Below are positions 1 to 8,862 of a stretch of 64,000 nucleotides of DNA, in pieces; within the stretch, counting starts at the first letter, position 1; each line of letters begins with the position of its first letter. Location of the stretch: NCBI RefSeq assembly GCF_024281235.1, contig NZ_JAHWXY010000004.1, positions 1 to 64,000 of the forward strand, in the 5' to 3' direction. Both the position numbers and the translations under genes were made by a program. A model generated the notes under the pieces. That model had not been told where the DNA came from and made no database searches. It saw only the letters and a list, made by a program, of their open reading frames with translations. The DNA is from Shinella daejeonensis (GTDB lineage Bacteria > Pseudomonadota > Alphaproteobacteria > Rhizobiales > Rhizobiaceae).

Positions 1-143
1 GACAAGTTCGTCGGCCGCCAGAAGCGCCCAACGCCCTCGTCGATGAGCGGCGTTATAAGCCCACCAACCATGAACAGTCAACACCGCAAAACTGAAAAAA
101 ACAAATATATTTTAAGTGGCTGAAATCATTGGGGATTTCTAAA

Positions 144-302
144 ATGAAGCGAGAATGGAAGCCGAGGCGGCCTTCCCACGGCGGCAGGCCGAAGCCGACG
201 GCTTCCCCGACGCCGACCGGCCAAGCGCTCTTTTCGCCGGCGCGCGCACAGGCTATGCACGAAACGATGGCACGAGCGGCATACAGAGGCGCGACGGCAT
301 GA
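144..302 (+). CDS. Possible 52-aa upstream ORF coupled to hrpB
   Basis: An ATG at 144 opens a 52-codon frame whose TGA (300-302) overlaps the hrpB ATG (299-301) as ATGA, the usual geometry of translational coupling. The peptide is basic and proline-rich (it starts MKREWKPRRP) with no membrane segment and no family I recognise. A G-rich stretch lies about 9 nt upstream of the ATG. Third-position GC looks somewhat lower than in hrpB. It overlaps, in another frame, a 48-residue extension that hrpB would gain if it started at 155. It may be a leader peptide, a small gene or chance. Confidence 0.3.
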   Translation: MKREWKPRRPSHGGRPKPTASPTPTGQALFSPARAQAMHETMARAAYRGATA

Positions 303-2767
303 AAGACGCAATCTACAAGGCAGCGGCGCGATTGCCGATCGCATCGGCCCTCGATCCGCTCGCCGCCGTACTTTCCGCCGGAACCCGGGCGATCCTGTCG
401 GCGCCGCCCGGCGCCGGCAAGACGACCGTGGCGCCGCTCTTCCTGCTCGATCAGCCCTGGCGGGGCGATGGCCGCATCATCCTCCTCGAACCGCGCCGGC
501 TGGCGGCGCGGGCGGCGGCGGGCCGCATGGCCGCGCTGCTCGGCGAGACGACCGGCGAAACCGTCGGCTACCGTATGCGTCTCGACAGCCGCATCTCGCA
601 AAGGACCCGTATCGAGGTGGTGACGGAAGGCGTTTTCGCCCGCATGATCCTCGACGACCCCGAGCTGGACGGCGTCGCCGCCGTGCTGTTCGACGAATTC
701 CACGAGCGCTCGCTCGACGGCGATTTCGGACTGGCGCTGGCCCTCGACGCACAGGCCGCCCTGCGCCAGGACCTGCGCCTCCTCGTCATGTCGGCGACGC
801 TCGACGTGGAACGGGTCGCCGCGCTGCTCGACCATCCGCCGGTCATCCGCAGCGAGGGGCGAAGCTTTCCCGTCGAGATCCGGCATGTCGACCGTCCGGG
901 CGGGGAGCGCATAGAGGACGGCATGGCCCGCGCCATCATCGCGGCGCACCGCGGCGAAACCGGGTCGATCCTGGCGTTCCTGCCGGGACAGGCGGAAATC
1001 GCCCGCACCGCGGAACGGCTCGAAGGGCGGTTCGGCGAAGATACGGTGATCGCGCCGCTCTACGGAAGCCTGACGCAGCGGGAGCAGGATATGGCGATCC
1101 GGCCCGCGCCGGACGGCCAGCGCAAGATCGTGCTGGCGACCTCGATCGCCGAGACGTCGCTCACCATCGACGGCGTGCGCATCGTCATCGACAGCGGGCT
1201 GCAACGGCTGCCGGTCTTCGAGGCCTCGACGGGCATCACCCGGCTGGAGACGACGCGCGTCTCGCGCGCTTCCGCCGAGCAGCGCGCCGGGCGTGCCGGG
1301 CGCACACAGCCCGGCATCGCCATCCGCCTCTGGCACGCCGGCCAGACTTCGGCGCTTCCCGCCTTCACACCGCCGCAGATCCTGTCGAGCGACCTGTCCG
1401 GCTTCCTGCTCGACCTCGCTTTCTGGGGCGTAACCGATCCCGCCGCCCTGCGGTTCATCGACCAGCCGCCGGCGGCGGCGGTGGAGGAGGCGCGGTCATT
1501 GCTGAAGCTGCTCGGGGCGCTGGACGATAGGAACGCCCTGACGCCGGCGGGACGGCGCATCCGCACGCTGGCGCTGCCGCCGCGCCTCGCCGCCATGGTC
1601 CTTCACGCCGGCGGCGGGGCGGCGCGAGGGGCGGCGGAGCTTGCCGTACTGCTGACGGAGCAGGGTCTGGGCGGCAATGCCATCGACCTCGAGGAGCGGC
1701 TGCGGCGCTTCCGAAGCGAGAAAGGCGAGCGGGCGGACGCCGCCCGGCGGTTGGCGCGACGCATGGCAGGCGATGCCGGAAGGCCCGATGGGGCGGGAGG
1801 GCCGTTGCCCGGACAACTACTCCTTCATGCCTTTCCCGACCGGGTGGCGATCCAGCGCGGCGGGCGCGGGCGCTTCGTCATGGCGAACGGCCGGGGCGCG
1901 GAACTGCTGGAGACCGAGCGGCTGGCCGGCTGCGAGACGATCGTCATCGCCGATCTGACCGGCCAGGCCGGCCGTCAGCGCATCCTTGCCGCCGCCGAGG
2001 TCGACCGCGCCACGATCGAGGCGACGCTAGCGCGGAATATCGTGCGTGAAGACCAATGCGTGTTCGACCGGTCGAGCCGGCAGGTCCGCGCGCGCCGCGT
2101 GACCCGGCTCGGGGCAATGATCCTCGACGAAACGCCGCTGCCGCGCCCCGCCGGCCCGATGGCCGCGAAAGCCCTTGCCGACGGGGTCCGCCAGCTCGGG
2201 CTTCAGGCCCTGCCCTTTTCTCGCGAGACGGCGCAATTGCGCGAGCGCATCGGCTTTCTGCACCGCTCCATCGGCGCGCCCTGGCCGGAGACCGGCGACG
2301 CGGCGCTGATCGACCGGCTGGAGGAATGGTTCGAGCCGTTCCAGCAGGAGGCGCGCGGCCTCGACGACATCCAGCCTGCGACCCTCCAGCATGGCCTCAT
2401 GGCCTTGCTGCCTCCCGGCGCCGACCGCGATCTGGCGCGGCTCGCCCCGACCCATTTCGAGGCGCCGACCGGCCAGCGCCATCCGATCCGCTACGACGGC
2501 GACGAACCGGCGCTGGCGATCCGCGTGCAGGAGCTGTTTGGCCTGCGCCAGCATCCGACGATCGGCGGCGGCCGCCGGCCGCTGCTGCTGGAACTGCTTT
2601 CGCCCGCCCGCCGCCCGCTCCAGACGACCCGCGACCTTCCCGGCTTCTGGGCGGGCTCCTGGCGCGACGTGCGGGCGGAGATGCGCGGGCGCTATCCGAA
2701 ACATCCCTGGCCGGAGGATCCGGCCGCAGCCGCCCCCACCACACGCACCAAGCCGCGCGGCGCATGA
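299..2767 (+). CDS. hrpB: ATP-dependent helicase HrpB (DEAH/RHA family)
   Basis: An 822-aa superfamily-2 DEAH-box helicase, presumably acting on RNA in the cytosol; the bacterial role of HrpB is poorly defined. Visible motifs are Walker A (PPGAGKTT, residues about 36-43), motif II DEFH with ERS following, motif III SAT in VMSATLD, and motif VI with the QRAGRAGR arginine run. The C-terminal half carries the HrpB-specific region. The start at 299 gives the usual family length of about 820 aa and the N-terminus MKDAIYKAAARLPI. A start at 155 in the same frame would add 48 low-complexity residues and is less likely. regB follows after 40 bp on the same strand. Confidence 0.92.
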   Translation: MKDAIYKAAARLPIASALDPLAAVLSAGTRAILSAPPGAGKTTVAPLFLLDQPWRGDGRIILLEPRRLAARAAAGRMAALLGETTGETVGYRMRLDSRISQRTRIEVVTEGVFARMILDDPELDGVAAVLFDEFHERSLDGDFGLALALDAQAALRQDLRLLVMSATLDVERVAALLDHPPVIRSEGRSFPVEIRHVDRPGGERIEDGMARAIIAAHRGETGSILAFLPGQAEIARTAERLEGRFGEDTVIAPLYGSLTQREQDMAIRPAPDGQRKIVLATSIAETSLTIDGVRIVIDSGLQRLPVFEASTGITRLETTRVSRASAEQRAGRAGRTQPGIAIRLWHAGQTSALPAFTPPQILSSDLSGFLLDLAFWGVTDPAALRFIDQPPAAAVEEARSLLKLLGALDDRNALTPAGRRIRTLALPPRLAAMVLHAGGGAARGAAELAVLLTEQGLGGNAIDLEERLRRFRSEKGERADAARRLARRMAGDAGRPDGAGGPLPGQLLLHAFPDRVAIQRGGRGRFVMANGRGAELLETERLAGCETIVIADLTGQAGRQRILAAAEVDRATIEATLARNIVREDQCVFDRSSRQVRARRVTRLGAMILDETPLPRPAGPMAAKALADGVRQLGLQALPFSRETAQLRERIGFLHRSIGAPWPETGDAALIDRLEEWFEPFQQEARGLDDIQPATLQHGLMALLPPGADRDLARLAPTHFEAPTGQRHPIRYDGDEPALAIRVQELFGLRQHPTIGGGRRPLLLELLSPARRPLQTTRDLPGFWAGSWRDVRAEMRGRYPKHPWPEDPAAAAPTTRTKPRGA

Positions 2768-2807
2768 GGGTTGCCGGCACGCTACCCGCAACGCAAGGAG
2801 ATCCGCC

Positions 2808-4112
2808 ATGACATCAGCCTCTATGGACATCGGCTTCGAAGCGGCCGGGCGCAGGCTCCGGCTGGAGACCCTCATCCGCCTGCGCTGGCTGGCGGTCGCC
2901 GGCCAGGCCGTCACGGTGGTCGTGGTGGCGGTCTGGCTCGATTTTCCCATGGCGCTTTTACCGGTCATCGCGCTGATCGGGCTGCTGGCGGCGGTGAATT
3001 TCTTCCTGGCGCTGCGCTTCGCGCCGGCCCATCGGCTGACACCGGCGGCGGCCTGCGCGCTGCTCGGCCTCGATCTCAGCCAGCTCACCGCGCTGCTTTT
3101 CATAACCGGCGGCCTTGCCAATCCCTTCGCGCCGCTCGTCTGCGTGCCGGTCATCATCTCCTCGTCGCTGCAACCGGTCCGCTACAGCCTGACACTCGGC
3201 CTCATGGCCTTTCTCGGCATCACGGCGCTCGCCTTCACGCCCTTTCCGCTGCCGTGGTTTCCGGGCGAAACGCTGGTGATACCGTCGATCCTGACGGCCG
3301 GTTTCTGGTTCGCCATCGTCTCCACCACCGCCTTCGCCGCCTTCTACTCCTATCGCGTATCGCAGGAGGCGGCCGAACTGTCGGACGCGCTGGCGGCGAC
3401 GGAACTCGTGTTGCAGCGGGAAAAGCACCTGTCGCAGATCGACGGGCTGGCGGCGGCGGCGGCGCACGAACTCGGCACGCCGCTCGCCACCATCAGCGTC
3501 GTGGCGCGGGAGATGGAGCGGGAGCTGGGTGAAGACGACCGCTTCGGCGAGGACGTGCAGCTGCTGCGCAGCCAGAGCGAACGCTGCCGCGACATCCTGC
3601 GCCGGCTGACCACGCTCTCCTCCGAGGACGAGGCGCATATGCGGCTTCTGCCGCTCTCCTCCCTCCTCGAGGAGGTGATGGCGCCGCACCGGGAATTCGG
3701 CATCCGCATCACGTTCAGCGAAACCAACGGACGCGAGAACGAACCGGTCGGCCATCGCAATCCCGGCATTCTCTACGGGCTCGGAAACCTCATCGAAAAC
3801 GCCGTCGACCACGCGCGCGCGGAAGTGACCGTGACGGTGGGCCACACGCCGGACCGGGTGACCATCGTCATCGAGGACGATGGCGAGGGGTTTGCCGCCG
3901 ACATCCTCCACCGCATCGGCGACCCCTATGTCACCAAGCGTCAGCGCGATGAACGGGCAGGCGGGCTCGGGCTCGGACTGTTCATCGCCAAGACCCTGCT
4001 GGAACGCTCCGGCGCGCGTCTCGCCTTCGCCAATCGCACCGGCGACCGGCCCGGGGCGCGCGTCACGGTGGAATGGCCACGCGCACGAATGGATACAGCG
4101 CTCGCAAAATGA
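2808..4112 (+). CDS. regB: Redox-sensing histidine kinase RegB (ActS/PrrB)
   Basis: A 434-aa inner-membrane histidine kinase, partner of the response regulator downstream. The first 180 residues hold about six hydrophobic segments. The family quinone-binding signature GGLANPF lies at residues 101-107. The H-box is HELGTPLATI with His220, and the redox-active cysteine is Cys260 in ERCRDIL. The catalytic part has NLIENA (N-box, near 331), DDGEGF and GGLGLGLF. In this family the kinase is restrained by oxidised ubiquinone and by cysteine oxidation, and controls respiration, carbon and nitrogen fixation and acid tolerance genes. The ATG at 2808 follows an AAGGAG motif at 2795-2800. The gene may be co-transcribed with hrpB. 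Confidence 0.93.
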   Translation: MTSASMDIGFEAAGRRLRLETLIRLRWLAVAGQAVTVVVVAVWLDFPMALLPVIALIGLLAAVNFFLALRFAPAHRLTPAAACALLGLDLSQLTALLFITGGLANPFAPLVCVPVIISSSLQPVRYSLTLGLMAFLGITALAFTPFPLPWFPGETLVIPSILTAGFWFAIVSTTAFAAFYSYRVSQEAAELSDALAATELVLQREKHLSQIDGLAAAAAHELGTPLATISVVAREMERELGEDDRFGEDVQLLRSQSERCRDILRRLTTLSSEDEAHMRLLPLSSLLEEVMAPHREFGIRITFSETNGRENEPVGHRNPGILYGLGNLIENAVDHARAEVTVTVGHTPDRVTIVIEDDGEGFAADILHRIGDPYVTKRQRDERAGGLGLGLFIAKTLLERSGARLAFANRTGDRPGARVTVEWPRARMDTALAK

Positions 4113-4184
4113 CTTTACCCGTCATATCTTAAGGGCGATACAGTCGTCCCGACGAAAGAGACGCAGGTATCTTGAAAAACGGAA

Positions 4185-4784
4185 ATGGTGAGAACGATGA
4201 TTGAATCCGGCGACGGAAGCAATACGGACGCAGGCGAGAGCATGAGGGACGATATCGGCCCGGATCGCTCGCTGCTGCTCGTCGATGACGACGGCCCCTT
4301 CCTGCGACGGCTCGCCCGGGCGATGGAAGCGCGCGGCTTCGAGGTGGACACCGCCGAGTCGGTGGCCGAAGGCATCACCAAGACGCGGGCCAACACGCCG
4401 AAATATGCCGTCGTCGATCTCCGGCTCGGCGACGGCAGCGGGCTCGACGTCATTGCGGCGATCCGCCAGCGGCGCGACGATACGCGCATCATCATGCTGA
4501 CGGGCTACGGCAATATCGCGACCGCGGTGAATGCCGTGAAGCTCGGCGCCGTCGACTATCTCGCCAAGCCGGCCGATGCGGACGACATTTTCGCAGCCCT
4601 GACCCAGCGGCCCGGCGAAAAGGCGGAACTGCCGGAAAACCCGATGTCGGCCGACCGGGTGCGCTGGGAGCATATCCAGCGGGTCTACGAAATGTGCGAG
4701 CGCAACGTCTCCGAAACGGCGCGCCGGCTCAATATGCACCGGCGCACGCTGCAACGCATCCTCGCCAAGCGCGCGCCGAAGTAG
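4185..4784 (+). CDS. regA: Redox response regulator RegA (ActR/PrrA)
   Basis: A 199-aa response regulator and cognate of RegB. The receiver domain has the acidic pocket VDDD and phospho-acceptor Asp78 (VVDLRLGDG), the conserved Thr in MLTGYG and Lys in LAKPA. A proline-poor linker leads to a short Fis-type helix-turn-helix at the C-terminus (SETARRLNMHRRTLQRIL), the RegA architecture. In-frame ATGs at 4185, 4197 and 4242 are all possible starts. The last (MRDDIGPDRSLLLVDDD) gives about 180 aa, nearest the usual family length, so the first 19 residues are uncertain. It lies 72 bp after regB on the same strand. Confidence 0.92.
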   Translation: MVRTMIESGDGSNTDAGESMRDDIGPDRSLLLVDDDGPFLRRLARAMEARGFEVDTAESVAEGITKTRANTPKYAVVDLRLGDGSGLDVIAAIRQRRDDTRIIMLTGYGNIATAVNAVKLGAVDYLAKPADADDIFAALTQRPGEKAELPENPMSADRVRWEHIQRVYEMCERNVSETARRLNMHRRTLQRILAKRAPK

Positions 4785-4811
4785 GATCGGAGCCCCCGCT
4801 CCCCGACACCC

Positions 4812-4914
4812 GGAGCATCTCCAGCAAACGTGTGAAACGGTTTTGCGTCCGGAAATGCGGCTGAAACAAAGAGATAGAGCGGCTCTGCCGAACCTGTGAA
4901 AGCCGGAACCGCTC
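4812..4914. repeat. Rhizobial intergenic repeat (RIME-like)
   Basis: This 100-bp stretch between regA and the end of mmcB starts with GGAGCATCTCCAGCAAACG, runs through GAAACGGTTTTGCGTCCGG and ends in an inverted pair GAGCGG (4877-4882) / CCGCTC (4909-4914). It resembles, from memory, the widely scattered Rhizobium-specific intergenic mosaic elements. Only one copy is in this window, so repeat status is inferred from recognition. Confidence 0.55.
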
Positions 4915-4918
4915 GATA

Positions 4919-5449
4919 TCAGACGGGCTCATCCCGCCGGCCTGCGACAATGGCGGAAAGCTCCGGCCCGTCGCGCCGGGGATCGGTGGCAAGCTCGGCG
5001 GCCAGCAGCCGGCCCGCCGCCACGCGTGCGAAAGCGAAGGTGACGCTCTTTCGCGTCGGCGCGGGCAGACGATGTTCCGGCGCCTCACGCAGGATATGCG
5101 CGCCATAGCCATCGGAAAGCATGAGGCCGCAGTCCTCGGGAAAGATATCGAGCGGCACGTCCTTGTGGGTGGCGAAGAACAGCCGGTCGCAATGGCGGCG
5201 ATAGTCGGGCCATTTGCGATCGACACGGAAATCCTCCACCGACGTCTTGATCTCGACGATCCAGATTTCCCCCTTCACCGACAGGCTGACGAGATCGGCG
5301 CGCCGGCCGCCGGCAAGCGTCAGCTCGGGCAGAACCGCATGGCGCATTTCCGCCAGCATGCGCTGCACGCCGCGGCGCACCATCATCGCCCGGTCCGACT
5401 GACGGCCGTCGATCAGCGGATTGTCGTTATGGATCGAGACGATCGTCAT
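4919..5449 (-). CDS. mmcB: MmcB family DNA repair protein
   Basis: A 176-aa protein of the MmcB family (PF06319-type), found in alphaproteobacteria and tied in Caulobacter to the DNA damage response. The fold is restriction-endonuclease-like. A PD-(D/E)xK-type core can be read as RRADLVSL followed by EIWIVEIKTS, giving Asp, Glu and Lys, then a conserved WPDYRRHCDRLFFAT segment. The likely role is nuclease processing at damaged DNA in the nucleoid, but the biochemistry is not established. The start at 5449 gives MTIVSIHNDNPLID. It is convergent with regA and divergent from the L,D-transpeptidase gene across a 333-bp gap. Confidence 0.85.
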   Translation of the reverse strand: MTIVSIHNDNPLIDGRQSDRAMMVRRGVQRMLAEMRHAVLPELTLAGGRRADLVSLSVKGEIWIVEIKTSVEDFRVDRKWPDYRRHCDRLFFATHKDVPLDIFPEDCGLMLSDGYGAHILREAPEHRLPAPTRKSVTFAFARVAAGRLLAAELATDPRRDGPELSAIVAGRRDEPV

Positions 5450-5782
5450 GGCCGTGACCTTTCCTGCTTATCGCCTCCCGCCGCACCTGCGCTCCCGAAA
5501 GACTTTTTTAACCCTGTTGCGTGGATTGCGTGCAGGGCCGGACGAGACGTCCGGCCAACCGTTGCACGGCGCACGCCGGCGTGCTTGGCATCGAACGGAC
5601 GTGTTGCGGGCAACCGGCATCCGGGCCCATTGTTGCAAAAAAGCAATGTGCCGGCTTTTTGCTCGCGGGCAGGCCCGTGCCGAAGCGCACCCGCTTGCAT
5701 TGCACGGTTTAATCGAAAATAAACCATGATCGGTGAAAGTTCTGCACCCTTGAGCTTTCCAATCCCTTTTCAAGAGAATCCC
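5450..5782. other. Palindrome-rich divergent intergenic region
   Basis: This 333-bp gap between the mmcB start (-) and the L,D-transpeptidase start (+) must hold both promoters. I see no convincing gene. It contains a perfect 9-bp stem with a 3-nt loop (GGCCGGACG, 5536-5544 / CGTCCGGCC, 5548-5556), a perfect 14-bp palindrome GCACGCCGGCGTGC (5571-5584) and short A and T runs near 5638 and 5655. A 93-codon minus-strand frame crosses it and ends on the mmcB start, but its composition is not gene-like. Confidence 0.6.
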
Positions 5783-6448
5783 ATGCGCCTTCGCAATGCA
5801 TTCCTTCTGTGCGGCCTCGCAGCAGCCGTCGCGCTTGCCGGATGTTCTTCCGCCACGACCGGCGGCGCACCCGGCGAGAAGGTCGCCACCGACGCTATCT
5901 TCACATCGGAATATGGCCCTGTCGAGGACAACGGCTATGCCCTGCCGGCTGTCCCGATCACCAAGGTGAACCCGAAGTTCCATCGCCAGATCGTCGACTA
6001 CAAGACAAGCGAGAGGCCCGGCACGATCGTCGTCAACACGCCGAACCGCTTCCTCTATTACGTTCTGCCCGGCGGCAAGGCCGTGCGCTACGGCATCGGC
6101 GTCGGCAAGGCCGGCTTCGCCTGGCAGGGCGAGGCCTATGTCGCCTGGAAGCAGGAATGGCCGAGCTGGCATCCGCCGCAGGAAATGGCGGTGCGCAGGC
6201 CCGAGGTCGCCCGTTACGTCAAGGACGGCATGGGCCCCGGCCTCCGCAATCCGCTTGGCGCGCGCGCGCTCTATCTCTTCAACGAGAAGGGGCAGGACAC
6301 GCTGTTCCGTCTTCACGGCACGCCCGAATGGACCTCGATCGGCACGGCGACCTCTTCCGGCTGCATCCGCCTGATGAATCAGGACATCATCGACCTCTAC
6401 AAGCGCGTCCGTCCCGGCCGGGGCGCCCGCGTCGTCGTCCAGCAGTAG
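5783..6448 (+). CDS. L,D-transpeptidase lipoprotein (YkuD/ErfK family)
   Basis: A 221-aa exported cell-wall enzyme. The ATG at 5783 starts a lipoprotein signal peptide (MRLRNAFLLCGLAAAVALAG) with lipobox LAGC and a serine after the cysteine. An upstream in-frame ATG at 5726 would put 19 residues before the signal and is rejected. The YkuD catalytic signature is present near the C-terminus: His in FRLHGTPEWTSIG and the nucleophile in TSSGCIRLMNQD. Family members form 3-3 cross-links in peptidoglycan or attach proteins to it, and such cross-links are abundant in Rhizobiales. It is monocistronic, ending 80 bp before the convergent glcB stop. Confidence 0.88.
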   Translation: MRLRNAFLLCGLAAAVALAGCSSATTGGAPGEKVATDAIFTSEYGPVEDNGYALPAVPITKVNPKFHRQIVDYKTSERPGTIVVNTPNRFLYYVLPGGKAVRYGIGVGKAGFAWQGEAYVAWKQEWPSWHPPQEMAVRRPEVARYVKDGMGPGLRNPLGARALYLFNEKGQDTLFRLHGTPEWTSIGTATSSGCIRLMNQDIIDLYKRVRPGRGARVVVQQ

Positions 6449-6477
6449 GCCGACACACCGCCATTACAGGAAACGGA

Positions 6478-6505
6478 GAAGCCGCCGGAGCGATCCGGCG
6501 GCTTC
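6478..6505. terminator. Bidirectional rho-independent terminator
   Basis: A perfect 12-bp stem GAAGCCGCCGGA / TCCGGCGGCTTC with a GCGA tetraloop lies between the convergent L,D-transpeptidase gene and glcB. The A-side and T-side ends give a short U-tract in both directions. Confidence 0.8.
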
Positions 6506-6528
6506 TTCGATCATGATCCGGCCCTGTT

Positions 6529-8694
6529 TCAGCCTCGAGCCTTCTTTTCCAGGCGGCGGCGGTGCAGCACCGGCTCGGTATAGCCGTTCGGCTGCTCGCG
6601 CCCCTTCAGCACCAGGTCGAGCGCGGCCTGGAAAGCGATGGAAGCGTCAAAGCCGGCGGCCATCGGCCGGTAGTCGGGATCGCCGGCGTTCTGGCCGTCG
6701 ACCACCGCCGCCATACGCTTCATCGTCTCCACGACCTGCACCTCGGTGATGACGCCGTGATGCAGCCAGTTGGCCATGTGCTGGGCCGAGATGCGCAGCG
6801 TCGCCCGATCCTCCATCAGACCGACATCATGGATGTCCGGAACCTTGGAGCAGCCGATCCCCTGATCGATCCAGCGCACGACATAGCCGAGAATGCCCTG
6901 GGCGTTGTTGTCGAGTTCGTTCTGGATCTCTTCCGGCGTCCAGTTCGGCCGCACGGCCACCGGCAGCGACAGGATGTCGGCGAGCTTCGCGCGCGGGCGG
7001 TCGCGCAGTTCCGCCTGAACCGCCGCCACATCGACCTTGTGGTAGTGAGTGGCGTGCAGCGTCGCCGCCGTCGGCGAGGGGACCCAGGCGGTATTGGCGC
7101 CGGCCCTCGGATGGGCGATTTTCTGCTCCAGCATGGCCGCCATCAGATCCGGCATGGCCCACATGCCCTTGCCGATCTGCGCATGGCCGGACAGGCCGCA
7201 TGCAAGGCCGATATCGACGTTCCAGTTCTCATAGGCGCCGATCCAGGCCGCCTGCTTCATGTCGCCCTTGCGGATCATCGGGCCCGCCTCCATCGACGTG
7301 TGGATCTCGTCGCCGGTGCGGTCGAGGAAACCGGTGTTGATGAAGACGACGCGGGCGCGGGCGGCGCGAATGCACTCCTTGAGGTTCACCGTGGTGCGGC
7401 GCTCCTCGTCCATGATGCCCATCTTCATGGTGTTCGGCGCCATGCCCAGCACCGTTTCGACACGGGCAAACAGCCGGTCGGCGAAGGCGACTTCTTCCGG
7501 CCCGTGCATCTTCGGCTTGACGACATAAAGGGAGCCGGCCGGCGAATTCCGGCGAGAGCCGGCCGGGCCGATGTCATGCAGCGCGATCAGCGCCGTGACC
7601 ATCGCGTCGAGAATGCCCTCGGGCACCTCGTTGCCATCCCGGTCGCGCACTGCCGGATTGGTCATCAGGTGACCGACATTGCGCACCAGCATCAGCGAGC
7701 GGCTGCGCAGCGAAAAGCCCGAGCCGTCGGGAGCCTGATAATCGACATCGGGATTGAGGCGGCGGGTGAAGCTCCGGCCGCCCTTGGAGACCTCCTCGGC
7801 AAGATCGCCCTTCATCAGGCCGAGCCAGTTGCGATAGGCCGCCACCTTGTCGGCGGCGTCGACGGCGGCAACCGAATCCTCGCAGTCCACGATCGTGGTC
7901 AGGGCGGCCTCTAGCCGGACATCGGAAATATGAGCCGGATCGGCCTTGCCGATCACCGTGGTGGCGTCGATGCGGATTTCCACATGCAGGCCGTGGTTGC
8001 GCAGGAGCACATGGCGCGGGCCGGCCGGCTCGCCAAGATAGCCGGCGAACTTCGCGGGATCGGCAAGCCCGGTCCTGACGCCGTCGCCGAGCGTCACCGC
8101 CAGCGCGCCGCCTTCCACCGCAAGCCCGGAGACATCGCGCCAGGAACCGCCGGCCAGCGGAACGCTCTCGTCGAGGAAGGCGCGAACCCAGGCGATCACC
8201 TTCTCGCCGCGCAGCGGATTGTAGCCGCGCCCCTTTTCGGCGCCCCCGGTTTCGGGGATCGCATCCGTGCCATAGAGCGCATCGTAGAGCGAGCCCCAGC
8301 GCGCATTGGCGGCATTGAGCGCATAGCGGGCGTTCGTCACCGGGACGACGAGCTGCGGCCCGGCAAGGCTGGCGATCTCGGGATCGACATGGGCGGTCGT
8401 GACGGCAAAATCCGCGCCCTCCGGCAAGAGATAGCCGATTTCGCGCAGGAAGGCCTCGTAAGCGGCAAGATCGGCAGGCGCGCCGTGCTGGCGATACCAG
8501 CCGTCCAGCTGCTGTTGCAGGCGATCGCGGGTTTCCAGCAGCGCCCGGTTCTCCGGCGCGAGGTCGTGCACGATGGCGGCGAAGCCGGTGAAAAACGCCT
8601 CGGCCTCGACACCCGTGGCGGGAAGCGCCTCGTTTACGATGAAATCATGCAGCGCGCTGTCGACCGAAAGGCCGGCTCGTTCGATATAACTCAT
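6529..8694 (-). CDS. glcB: Malate synthase G
   Basis: A 721-aa cytosolic enzyme condensing glyoxylate with acetyl-CoA to malate in the glyoxylate and glycolate routes. The length matches the monomeric G isoform (E. coli 723 aa). Family segments include [33 protein letters not shown], the run [18 protein letters not shown] and [17 protein letters not shown]. The start at 8694 ([19 protein letters not shown]) matches the family N-terminus and has GGAG 8 nt upstream. An extension to 8742 is possible in frame but not supported. The hydantoinase-like gene ends 168 bp upstream on the same strand, and no isocitrate lyase gene is in the window. Confidence 0.95.
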   Translation of the reverse strand: MSYIERAGLSVDSALHDFIVNEALPATGVEAEAFFTGFAAIVHDLAPENRALLETRDRLQQQLDGWYRQHGAPADLAAYEAFLREIGYLLPEGADFAVTTAHVDPEIASLAGPQLVVPVTNARYALNAANARWGSLYDALYGTDAIPETGGAEKGRGYNPLRGEKVIAWVRAFLDESVPLAGGSWRDVSGLAVEGGALAVTLGDGVRTGLADPAKFAGYLGEPAGPRHVLLRNHGLHVEIRIDATTVIGKADPAHISDVRLEAALTTIVDCEDSVAAVDAADKVAAYRNWLGLMKGDLAEEVSKGGRSFTRRLNPDVDYQAPDGSGFSLRSRSLMLVRNVGHLMTNPAVRDRDGNEVPEGILDAMVTALIALHDIGPAGSRRNSPAGSLYVVKPKMHGPEEVAFADRLFARVETVLGMAPNTMKMGIMDEERRTTVNLKECIRAARARVVFINTGFLDRTGDEIHTSMEAGPMIRKGDMKQAAWIGAYENWNVDIGLACGLSGHAQIGKGMWAMPDLMAAMLEQKIAHPRAGANTAWVPSPTAATLHATHYHKVDVAAVQAELRDRPRAKLADILSLPVAVRPNWTPEEIQNELDNNAQGILGYVVRWIDQGIGCSKVPDIHDVGLMEDRATLRISAQHMANWLHHGVITEVQVVETMKRMAAVVDGQNAGDPDYRPMAAGFDASIAFQAALDLVLKGREQPNGYTEPVLHRRRLEKKARG

Positions 8695-8862
8695 TGGCAT
8701 AGCTCCGATCTGGCAAGGGGGAGAGTTCTCGGATAGTGCCACTTTCCAGAGCTTTCAGTTCCGGTCAATGCGGAAATGGCATGAATGATTTATTCCATTT
8801 CGTATAAGATCGCCCGGCAAGCTGCGGGCTTACCGTGCGATTTCGTGAAAAATGAAACGGTT

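Noticed and set aside
5446-5727. 93-codon minus-strand frame ending on the mmcB start (ATGA)
   Set aside because: Although the overlap looks like coupling, the peptide has no conserved pattern, and the region carries palindromes and must contain two promoters. Left as intergenic.
5783-5842. L,D-transpeptidase starting at 5726
   Set aside because: The longer start would bury the signal peptide and lipobox behind 19 polar residues.
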